In this document: piece after piece, positions 28,745 through 36,357 of the stretch
Numbering within the stretch: the first letter of the stretch is position 1
Layout: the number at the start of each line of letters is the position of its first letter
Source: an uncultured Sediminibacterium sp.
GTDB lineage: Bacteria; Bacteroidota; Bacteroidia; Chitinophagales; Chitinophagaceae
Length of the DNA stretch: 64,000 bases
Direction: 5' to 3'
Assembly (NCBI RefSeq): GCF_946481145.1
Contig: NZ_CAMLMJ010000018.1
Coordinates: 1 to 64,000, forward strand
Program-made: the position numbers and the translations under genes
The notes under the pieces: model-generated
Told to the model about the DNA's origin: nothing
What the model saw: the letters and a program-made list of their open reading frames with translations, nothing else
The model's database searches: none

Positions 28745-30679
28745 ATGAAAAGAATAACACTCTTCATTATTGTCAACTGCTTATGCTCTATTGCAATATT
28801 TGGCCAGATCAGATTACCACAACTGGTAAGAGATAGTATGGTATTGCAGAGAGACGCTAAAGTAAATATATGGGGCTGGGCATCTGCGGGAGAAAATATC
28901 AGCGCAAGTTTTAACGGTAAAAAATACCAGGCAAAAGCTGATGCAAACGGACAATGGATCTTTCAATTAGCTCCTATGAAAGCGGGTGGGCCATATACCA
29001 TGGAACTGGCTGGTAAAAATAAAATTGTGTTGAAAGATATCCTCATCGGAGATGTCTGGTTTTGCAGCGGGCAATCTAATATGGTGCATCAGTTAAACAT
29101 TCATGATGTTACTTATGCCAACGAAATTGCCACAGCCAATAATCCTGAAATCAGGCAATTCTGGATCCCTACACTTACAAGTTTAGCCGGCCCACAAGAA
29201 AATCTTCCATCCGGATTCTGGAAGTCTGCCGTTGGTGAAGATATCCGTCCCTTTTCTGCAGTGGCTTATTTCTTTGCAAAGAAAATTTACCAGCAGTACA
29301 AAATTCCTATAGGCATTATCAATGCAAGTGTTGGAGGTACTCCTATAGAAGCATGGACAAGTGAAGAAGGATTAAAAGATATTAGCAACTTATATGCTAC
29401 TATCCAAAAAAATAAAGACACCGCCTATCTCAATAGTTTAAACAGAAGACCTGGTGGTTTTGGTAACAGGCCCGCCCCTCCCGTTGATGCTGGTATGGCA
29501 GGACCATTAAAATGGTTTGACCCTAATTATATACCGAAGGGTTGGCGAAACATCAACATTCCTGGGTATTGGGAAGACCAGGGTGTGAAAGATTTGAATG
29601 GAGTGGTATGGTATCGTCGCGAAATAGATATACCAGCTTCAATGGCAGGAAAAGCAGCAAAAGTATTTCTTGGAAGAATTGTTGATGCTGATGAACTCTA
29701 CATAAATGGTAAACAGGTAGGCAATACAACCTATCAATACCCACAACGCAGATATCCTGTTCCGGCCGGATTATTAAAAGCCGGCAAAAATATTTTTGTT
29801 ATCCGTGTTACGAACTCAAATGGTAAAGGAGGATTTGTTTCCGATAAACCTTATTGCATTTTTTCAGGTACGGATACAGTTGATTTAAAGGGTTACTGGC
29901 AGTATAAAGTAGGATTAGTAAACAGACCATTCGGAGGCGGAGGATTTGGTGGCGGTGGTATCAACGCACAAAATCAACCTGCCGCATTATATAATGCCAT
30001 GGTTGCGCCGGAAATAAAATATACCATCAAAGGATTTTGCTGGTATCAGGGCGAGAGTAATGCAGGCAAGCCCCAGGAATATGAAAAACTGATGCTTGCG
30101 CTTATGAACGACTGGCGCAATAAATGGAACCAGGGCACACTCCCATTCCTGTATGTACAGTTACCAGGATTTATGGATTACAACTACCTGCCATCTGAAA
30201 GTGGCTGGGCAATGCTGAGAGAAGCTCAACTCAAAGCCCTTAGTGCTCCTAATAGTGCAATGGCTGTAGCCATAGACCTCGGCGAATGGAATGATATACA
30301 TCCTGACAATAAAAAAGATGTAGGAGAAAGAATGGCATTGGGTGCATTGAAACTGGCTTATGGAGAAAATATTGTTTACTCAGGTCCATTGTATAAAAGC
30401 GCAACGGTTGAATCAGATAAAATCATTATCAGCTTTGATCATGTTGGATCTGGATTAATAACGAATGACGAAGAAGCTCCCGGAGACTTTGCCATTGCTG
30501 GTGCTGATAAAAAGTTTGTATGGGCAAAAGCAAAAATTGAAGGGGATAAAGTCATTGTATGGAGTGATGAAATCAAACAACCGATGTATGTACGTTATGC
30601 ATGGGCCGACAACCCCGTGCATCCCAACCTATACAATAAGGAAGGGTTACCGGCATCACCATTTAGAACAGATCAGTAA
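28745..30679 (+). CDS. SGNH-type carbohydrate acetylesterase (sialate O-acetylesterase-like)
   Basis: 644 residues with signal peptide. The SGNH block I is GDVWFCSGQSNM with nucleophile S111, and WYQGESNAG is a later active-site block. The catalytic Asp/His pair is probably in DLGEWNDIHPDNKKD. A jelly-roll domain is inserted (about 260-380, WYRREIDIPASMAGKAAKVFLG). Named after sialate esterases, but in a xylan cluster it is most likely an acetyl-xylan esterase. It starts 1 bp after the esterase gene. A glycine-rich run ([14 protein letters not shown], near 29935) forms a linker. Confidence 0.85.
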   Translation: MKRITLFIIVNCLCSIAIFGQIRLPQLVRDSMVLQRDAKVNIWGWASAGENISASFNGKKYQAKADANGQWIFQLAPMKAGGPYTMELAGKNKIVLKDILIGDVWFCSGQSNMVHQLNIHDVTYANEIATANNPEIRQFWIPTLTSLAGPQENLPSGFWKSAVGEDIRPFSAVAYFFAKKIYQQYKIPIGIINASVGGTPIEAWTSEEGLKDISNLYATIQKNKDTAYLNSLNRRPGGFGNRPAPPVDAGMAGPLKWFDPNYIPKGWRNINIPGYWEDQGVKDLNGVVWYRREIDIPASMAGKAAKVFLGRIVDADELYINGKQVGNTTYQYPQRRYPVPAGLLKAGKNIFVIRVTNSNGKGGFVSDKPYCIFSGTDTVDLKGYWQYKVGLVNRPFGGGGFGGGGINAQNQPAALYNAMVAPEIKYTIKGFCWYQGESNAGKPQEYEKLMLALMNDWRNKWNQGTLPFLYVQLPGFMDYNYLPSESGWAMLREAQLKALSAPNSAMAVAIDLGEWNDIHPDNKKDVGERMALGALKLAYGENIVYSGPLYKSATVESDKIIISFDHVGSGLITNDEEAPGDFAIAGADKKFVWAKAKIEGDKVIVWSDEIKQPMYVRYAWADNPVHPNLYNKEGLPASPFRTDQ

Positions 30680-30696
30680 TACCTTAATTAAAATCG

Positions 30697-32247
30697 ATGC
30701 ATACAATTAAACTGAATAGTTTTATGATGGGCATTTTGTCTTGCGTCATTGTTCAGGCACAAGGCATTTCCATCGACAGCAGTAAATACCCTAAACCGGT
30801 AAATTTTACTGCACAGCAAGACCAGCAAAACATGATGCAGCAACTCGGCATCAAACAACTCAGGCCTGGTCCGAGTGGAAATGAAAACGCGCCCAATCAC
30901 GCCAACTACGATGAAAGCAAAGCCAACCCTTGTCCGGAATTACCGGATGTACTTACTACCAACGCTGGTAAAAAAGTAACCAGCGCAGATATGTGGTGGA
31001 AAGACAGAAGGCCTGAATTGGTTGCTGCAATTGAAAAAGAACTTTATGGTAAGTTACCATCGAAAATTCCAAATGTTTCCTGGACTGTAAAAGTTACTGA
31101 CAGGGAATTTATTGGAAGAACTCCCGCCATCGTAAAACAACTGGTTGGTCATGTTGATAATAGTGAATATCCTTTATTAAATGTAGACATCAATGCAATG
31201 TTGGTAGTACCAACAAATGTGAAAGGACCCGTACCTGTATTGATGATGTTTGGTTTCCCTTCTTTTCCGGCACCAGCACAGCCTTCACCTGCTGATCTGG
31301 CTAAGATCAATGAAGCATTCAAAGATTTGATGATCAAAAATGATCCTTCCATGAAAGCGATATTTGATCGTTATCCAGCTTATTCACCTATCACACGTCT
31401 GGCTGGCGCAAATCCATTTGCACCTCCACCTGCAGGTGACCCATCTCCTACTGAGCAATTACTCGCTGCCGGATGGGGATACCTGACTATTGACCCTAAT
31501 AGCATACAGGCAGATAATGGTGCTGGCTTAACAAAAGGTATTATCGGTTTAGTGAATAAAGGACAGCCACGTAAACCAGAAGACTGGGGCTCATTAAGAG
31601 CATGGGCATGGGGTGCATCTCGCGCATTAGATTACCTTGAAACAGATAATTTGGTAGATGCAAAAAAAGTTGGCATCGAAGGTGTATCAAGATATGGCAA
31701 AGCGGCTTTGGTAACACTTGCATTCGACCAAAGATTCGCCGTTGGACTCATTGGTTCTTCTGGCAAAGGCGGTGCAACATTACATAGACGCGTTTTTGGC
31801 GAGGCAGTAGAAAGTCTTACCGGATCAGGAGAATACCATTGGATGGCGGGCAATTATTTAAGGTATGGCGCATCTGAATCGAGCTTCGGTGCAAAAACCG
31901 GATGCGACCTTACCGTTGATTCACATGAATTGATTGCACTTGCAGCACCAAGACTAACTTTTATCAGTTACGGTATTCCAGAGAAAGGCGATGCGAAATG
32001 GCTCGACCAAACAGGAAGTTATATGGCTACAGTTGCAGCGGGCACGGTATTTAAATTATTGGGTGCTAAAGATATCGGCGTATCAAACGATTATATGAAA
32101 GAAAAAATGCCCCCGGTGTTAACAGGACTATTAGACGGTCAACTGGCCTGGAGACAACATGATGGCGGACATACAGACGCACCAAACTTCAAACATTTTA
32201 TTCCATGGGCGAGTAAAATGTTATCATACGAAAAGAAAAACAACTAA
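30697..32247 (+). CDS. CE15 4-O-methyl-glucuronoyl methylesterase (glucuronoyl esterase)
   Basis: 516 residues with signal peptide. It cuts ester links between lignin and glucuronic acid side chains of xylan. The CE15 nucleophile motif GVSRYGKAA carries S331; H488 or H492 in HDGGHTDAP supplies the His. Residue 354, where fungal members have Glu, is Ser, so the acid must come from elsewhere, probably the DSHE segment (408-411), as in other bacterial members. The N-terminal 60 residues are Gln/Asn-rich. It fits the glucuronoxylan theme of the locus closely. Confidence 0.9.
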   Translation: MHTIKLNSFMMGILSCVIVQAQGISIDSSKYPKPVNFTAQQDQQNMMQQLGIKQLRPGPSGNENAPNHANYDESKANPCPELPDVLTTNAGKKVTSADMWWKDRRPELVAAIEKELYGKLPSKIPNVSWTVKVTDREFIGRTPAIVKQLVGHVDNSEYPLLNVDINAMLVVPTNVKGPVPVLMMFGFPSFPAPAQPSPADLAKINEAFKDLMIKNDPSMKAIFDRYPAYSPITRLAGANPFAPPPAGDPSPTEQLLAAGWGYLTIDPNSIQADNGAGLTKGIIGLVNKGQPRKPEDWGSLRAWAWGASRALDYLETDNLVDAKKVGIEGVSRYGKAALVTLAFDQRFAVGLIGSSGKGGATLHRRVFGEAVESLTGSGEYHWMAGNYLRYGASESSFGAKTGCDLTVDSHELIALAAPRLTFISYGIPEKGDAKWLDQTGSYMATVAAGTVFKLLGAKDIGVSNDYMKEKMPPVLTGLLDGQLAWRQHDGGHTDAPNFKHFIPWASKMLSYEKKNN

Positions 32248-32273
32248 CCTATTGCACATATAAATCAAGTCAG

Positions 32274-33818
32274 ATGAAAACAACCAAATCCATTTTAGCT
32301 ATTGCAACTGTATTCTTGATGAATACTATTTCAGCGCAAAACATTGTGGTATTGCAACCCGCAAAAGCAAAAGACACCATTAATAGAAACATCTATGGAC
32401 ATTTTGCTGAACACCTTGGTCATTGTGTATATGATGGCTTATATGTTGGTGAAAACAATAAAATCCCCAACAAAAATGGTATCCGTATGGATATCGTTGA
32501 GTCATTAAAAAAATTGAAAGTAGGCGTATTACGCTGGCCAGGTGGTTGCTTTGCTGATGGTTACCACTGGATGGATGGTATCGGGCCAAAAACCACACGC
32601 AAACATACCGAGAATGTTGCCTGGGGTAATGTTCGGGAGAATAATGGATTTGGCACACATGAATTCCTTGAACTCTGTGAAATGATCAATGCAGAACCTT
32701 ATCTCGCACTCAATATGGGTAGCGGTACCGTTCAGGAATCATCAGACTGGGTGAAATATGTAAACCATGCAAATAGCAGCAGTTACCTCACAGATATGCG
32801 TGCAAAAAATGGACGCAGTACTCCATGGAACGTAAAGTTCTGGGGTGTTGGTAATGAATCATGGGACTGTGGCGGTAATATGACAGCCAGTCAATATGCT
32901 GCGGAATATCGTAAATACGCCACACATATCACCAACTACGGCAATTCAGAGAATTTATTCAGGATAGCTGTTGGACCAGGTTCAGAAGATTATAACTGGA
33001 CAGAAACAGTAATGCGCGATGTTCCCCTCAAATTAATTGAAGGTTTATCGATACATCATTATTCTGTGATTAACTGGGCTGCCAAAGGGTCGGCTACCCA
33101 ATTTCCTGAGCAGGAATATTTCCGCACAATGGAACAGGCATGGCGCATGGAAAGATTTATCTCTAAGAACAGTGAGGTGATGGATAAATACGATCCTAAA
33201 AAGAAAGTAGCATTGATTGTAGACGAATGGGGCGGATGGTATGAAGTAGAACCAGGTACCAACAAAAATTTCCTTTATCAGCAGAACACCATGCGTGATG
33301 CGATGATTGCCGGCTTATCATTGAATATATTCCATAACCATGCCGACAGGGTTCGTATGGCCAACCTTGCTCAGATTGTTAATGTGTTACAGGCAGTAAT
33401 ACTTACTAAAGAAGAGAAACTGGTATTAACACCTACCTACCATGTAATGGAAATGTATAACGTACACCAGGATGCAGTAATGATTCCGGTTACAGTTAAC
33501 AGCGAAGATTATGTGATGGGAGATAAAAAATTACAAGCTGTATCTGTGTCTGCTTCAAAAGATAAAAATGGGGCAACGCATGTGTCACTGGTAAATATTC
33601 ATGCTACCAAAGAACAAACGATTACCATAAACCTTGGTGGACTTAACGCCAAAACAGTTTCTGGAAGAATCCTTAGCTCGGCCAATATCCAGGACCATAA
33701 CACTTTTGACAAACCAAACAACATATCACCTGCCGTATTTAACAAGGCACAGCTAAATGGAAGCGAATTAAAAGTAACCCTTCCTCCCTTTAGTGTAGTG
33801 GTACTTGAATTGAAATAA
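32274..33818 (+). CDS. GH51 alpha-L-arabinofuranosidase
   Basis: 514 residues with signal peptide (ends ...MNTISA). The GH51 signs are GHFAEHLGHCVYDGLYVG, RWPGGCFADGYHW, acid/base E195 in WGVGNESWDCGG and nucleophile E318 in VDEWGGWYE. A C-terminal beta-sandwich follows. It removes arabinofuranose decorations from arabinoxylan or arabino-oligosaccharides. GH51 enzymes are often cytosolic; the signal peptide makes this one periplasmic. It follows CE15 by 26 bp and is followed by a large heptamer hairpin. Confidence 0.95.
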   Translation: MKTTKSILAIATVFLMNTISAQNIVVLQPAKAKDTINRNIYGHFAEHLGHCVYDGLYVGENNKIPNKNGIRMDIVESLKKLKVGVLRWPGGCFADGYHWMDGIGPKTTRKHTENVAWGNVRENNGFGTHEFLELCEMINAEPYLALNMGSGTVQESSDWVKYVNHANSSSYLTDMRAKNGRSTPWNVKFWGVGNESWDCGGNMTASQYAAEYRKYATHITNYGNSENLFRIAVGPGSEDYNWTETVMRDVPLKLIEGLSIHHYSVINWAAKGSATQFPEQEYFRTMEQAWRMERFISKNSEVMDKYDPKKKVALIVDEWGGWYEVEPGTNKNFLYQQNTMRDAMIAGLSLNIFHNHADRVRMANLAQIVNVLQAVILTKEEKLVLTPTYHVMEMYNVHQDAVMIPVTVNSEDYVMGDKKLQAVSVSASKDKNGATHVSLVNIHATKEQTITINLGGLNAKTVSGRILSSANIQDHNTFDKPNNISPAVFNKAQLNGSELKVTLPPFSVVVLELK

Positions 33819-33820
33819 AC

Positions 33821-33940
33821 CTAGTGGTTAGGGGTTAGGTATTAGGAGTTAGGTGTTAGGAATAAGTGTCTTATGTTTTAATGGCTAATAGCTAATGGCA
33901 AAAGGCTAACACCTAACACCTAATACCTAACCCCTATCCC
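33821..33940. repeat. Heptamer-phased inverted repeat (GGTTAGG words)
   Basis: Five 7-bp words at 33826-33860 (GGTTAGG, GGTTAGG, TATTAGG, AGTTAGG, TGTTAGG) are mirrored by their complements at about 33904-33940 (ACCTAAC-type). A third set in between (GGCTAAT, AGCTAAT) keeps the same 7-bp phase. About 30 of 35 positions can pair. It begins directly after the GH51 stop and separates it from the GH30 gene. The same words recur at 41481-41606 and 44301-44338. Confidence 0.85.
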
Positions 33941-33964
33941 CCCTCCGATCATAAACCTTGAGCA

Positions 33965-35254
33965 ATGAAAAACCTTTTACTAATGCTTTGCATGCTGTAC
34001 CTGACCACAGCGTGCAAAAAAACAAACGACAATAAACCAGCACCTCAGCCTTCCACCCCTTCTGTTACCATAAGCTTATCTCCTCAAACAACTTATCAAA
34101 CCATTACCGGATTTGGTGGAGCCAACAGGATGTGGGGCACACAGTCACTTACCCCTGCAGAAGCACAGAAAGCTTTTGGCACCGGGGTGGACGAAATTGG
34201 ACTTAGTCTTTTTAGGGTACGCTTATCTTCCAACAAAACTGAATGGCCCATCATTATTGAGGCAGTAAAAGAAGCAAATAAACGTGGTGTAAAAGTTTTA
34301 GCAAGCCCATGGTCTCCCCCTCCTGCGTTAAAAGATAACAATAGTGATATCAGGGGTAGACTTCTCCCTCAAAACTATACGGCCTTTAAAGATTATATCA
34401 ATGAGTTCATTGCTTATATGAAAAACAACGGTGCTACGATTGATGTTGTTTCCATTCAGAATGAACCAGACTGGCAGCCTACTTATGAATCCTGCGACTG
34501 GACAGCAGAAGAAATGATTAATTTCTTAAACGCACCCGGACAAATTACCGGTGCAAAAGTAGCTGCACCAGAATCATTGAACTTCAACCAGAATTTTACC
34601 AATGCCATTCTATCAAATGATGCAGCGGCTCAAAAAATTGATATTGTAGCCGGGCATATATATGGAAGCGGTATCGCAAAGTTTCCACTGGCAGAACAGA
34701 AACAAAAAGAGATCTGGATGACAGAATACCTGATGAACCTTAATACAGGTAATGCCGGCGCTCCAAAATGGACCACCTATTCAGAAGCGACTAAATGGGG
34801 CGAAACAATCAAGATGCTTGTATCGGTACATGATGCGATGATGAGTAACTGGAACGCTTATATCTGGTGGTACCTGCAAAGATTTTATTCTTTTATTGGC
34901 GATGGAGAAGAAGGAACTACTAATGGTGCCGTATTAAAAAGAGGCTTTGCCTTTGCGCATTTTGCCCGATTTGTACGCCCAGGCTTTATACGTATCGGCA
35001 CCGATGCAACTTTGAATTATTACCTGAAAATATCTGCTTATAAAAAGGATAACCAGGTAGTAATCGTTGTTATAAATCCGGAAGCGTTCCCGATTGGTAA
35101 TGTTCAGGTTAATGGCATTACCCAAACAAATGCAGTAACATATACCAGTTCAGATGCATCTGTTATGTCGCAGAAAACAGGTGCTATTTCAGATAAAAAA
35201 CTCACATTTGATGCACCAGCCAACAGCGTTACTACGATTGTACTGAATAATTAA
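33965..35254 (+). CDS. GH30 endoxylanase-type lipoprotein (glucuronoxylanase candidate)
   Basis: 429 residues. Lipobox LTTAC anchors it as a lipoprotein, possibly at the cell surface. GH30 landmarks are TITGFGGANRMWG, SPWSPPPALKDN, acid/base E167 in IQNEPDWQ and nucleophile E254 in MTEYL. The segment IWWYLQRFYSFIGDGEEG matches the region that in subfamily 8 contacts the glucuronic acid side chain, so cutting guided by glucuronic acid is plausible. A C-terminal beta-sandwich closes the protein. It starts 146 bp after GH51, beyond the repeat. Confidence 0.85.
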   Translation: MKNLLLMLCMLYLTTACKKTNDNKPAPQPSTPSVTISLSPQTTYQTITGFGGANRMWGTQSLTPAEAQKAFGTGVDEIGLSLFRVRLSSNKTEWPIIIEAVKEANKRGVKVLASPWSPPPALKDNNSDIRGRLLPQNYTAFKDYINEFIAYMKNNGATIDVVSIQNEPDWQPTYESCDWTAEEMINFLNAPGQITGAKVAAPESLNFNQNFTNAILSNDAAAQKIDIVAGHIYGSGIAKFPLAEQKQKEIWMTEYLMNLNTGNAGAPKWTTYSEATKWGETIKMLVSVHDAMMSNWNAYIWWYLQRFYSFIGDGEEGTTNGAVLKRGFAFAHFARFVRPGFIRIGTDATLNYYLKISAYKKDNQVVIVVINPEAFPIGNVQVNGITQTNAVTYTSSDASVMSQKTGAISDKKLTFDAPANSVTTIVLNN

Positions 35255-35273
35255 ACCATTATATCTACTTACC

Positions 35274-36056
35274 ATGAAACAAATGACCTTCTTTTTATTG
35301 CTATGCACAAGCATATCTCTATCGGCACAAAACTGGCAAGGGAAAAAATGTGCAGTGGTAATTACTTATGATGATGCGATCGACCAGCACCTCGACAATG
35401 CCGTTCCAGTTTTAGATTCTCTTGGTTTAAAAGCCAGCTTTTACGTGACGGCATTTTCAAATTCAATGCAGAAAAGAATGAATGAATGGAAAGCATTGGA
35501 CAAAAAAGGACATGAACTTGGTAACCACACATTAAATCATCCATGTGTTGGTGGAACTGGCAGAGAATGGGTAAAACCGGAATACGATCTGCGCAATTAT
35601 ACTGTTCAAAGGATGATCGACGAAACACGCATGACGAATCTCTTCCTCCAATCTTTGGATGGTAAAACAAAAAGAACTTTTGCCTACACTTGTGGCGACA
35701 TGAAAATCGGCAACGTTTCATTTATCGATTCCATGAAGAAAGATTTCGTGGCTGCCAGAGCTGTAAGAAATGAAATGCATAAAATTGGGGAAATCGATTT
35801 GTACAATGTTGATTGTTATATGGTCAATAACCACTCAGCCGCAGATATGATTGAATGGGTTAAAAAAGCCGTATCAACCAATAGCCTACTTGTTATTTTG
35901 TTTCATGGTGTTGGCGGTGGAAATGGATTGGATGTTTCACTCAGTGCTCATCGCCAGTTTCTGCAATACCTTAAACAAAACGAAAAAGATATCTGGATTG
36001 CTCCATTGGTTACAGTAGCGGATTATATAAATGACTGGAAAACTAAGAAACAATAA
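35274..36056 (+). CDS. Secreted polysaccharide deacetylase (CE4-like, NodB fold)
   Basis: 260 residues with signal peptide (MKQMTFFLLLCTSISLSA). The NodB motifs are visible: VVITYDDA (catalytic Asp pair), the metal-binding HTLNHP and the late LFHGVGGG with His. In this locus an acetyl-xylan deacetylase role is likely; chitin-oligosaccharide deacetylation is the alternative. Last gene of the plus-strand xylan cluster, 19 bp after GH30, followed by a palindrome and a bidirectional terminator. Confidence 0.85.
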   Translation: MKQMTFFLLLCTSISLSAQNWQGKKCAVVITYDDAIDQHLDNAVPVLDSLGLKASFYVTAFSNSMQKRMNEWKALDKKGHELGNHTLNHPCVGGTGREWVKPEYDLRNYTVQRMIDETRMTNLFLQSLDGKTKRTFAYTCGDMKIGNVSFIDSMKKDFVAARAVRNEMHKIGEIDLYNVDCYMVNNHSAADMIEWVKKAVSTNSLLVILFHGVGGGNGLDVSLSAHRQFLQYLKQNEKDIWIAPLVTVADYINDWKTKKQ

Positions 36057-36074
36057 TTGTAGGTGAAGAATTGA

Positions 36075-36268
36075 GCTGCAAGGTGCAAGCTTCAAGCTAC
36101 AAGCTACAAGTTTATAGTTTAGAGTAGGATTGAACACAGATTTTCATGATTTTCAAGATCTATCATGATGGATCTTGAAAATCATGAGGATCTGTGTTCT
36201 ATTAAAAGCAAAAGCTCCAAACCAAGCAACAAAAAAAACTTGCAGCTTGTGGCTTCTGGCTTGAAGCC
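36075..36268. repeat. Nested repeat: CAAGCTA heptamer arms around a 68-bp palindrome
   Basis: Outer arms are heptamer-phased: CAAGCTT/CAAGCTA words at 36075-36114 and their complements at 36237-36268. Inside, 36132-36160 (GAACACAGATTTTCATGA and following) pairs with 36171-36199 at 27 of 29 positions around a 10-nt loop. Almost the same palindrome occurs at 60571-60646. It fills the convergent gap between the deacetylase and the T9SS protein; the whole 36057-36357 gap holds only this and the terminator. Confidence 0.85.
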
Positions 36269-36299
36269 ATTTCTCAACTCTCTTATTTAACTATAAAGC

Positions 36300-36327
36300 A
36301 AGAGTCCCGTCAGCAGACGGGACTCTT
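36300..36327. terminator. Bidirectional terminator between convergent genes
   Basis: A perfect 12-bp stem AAGAGTCCCGTC / GACGGGACTCTT with loop AGCA is followed by TTTTGTT on the plus strand and by a weaker T-containing tail on the minus strand. It ends the xylan cluster from the left and the T9SS gene (stop at 36358) from the right. Confidence 0.88.
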
Positions 36328-36357
36328 TTGTTAAGCAATTGGTATGGCGAGGGGGGA

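Noticed and set aside
9335..36056. Classical polysaccharide utilisation locus with SusC/SusD
   Set aside because: No TonB-dependent receptor or SusD-like lipoprotein is encoded anywhere in the cluster; the only importer is a GPH symporter.
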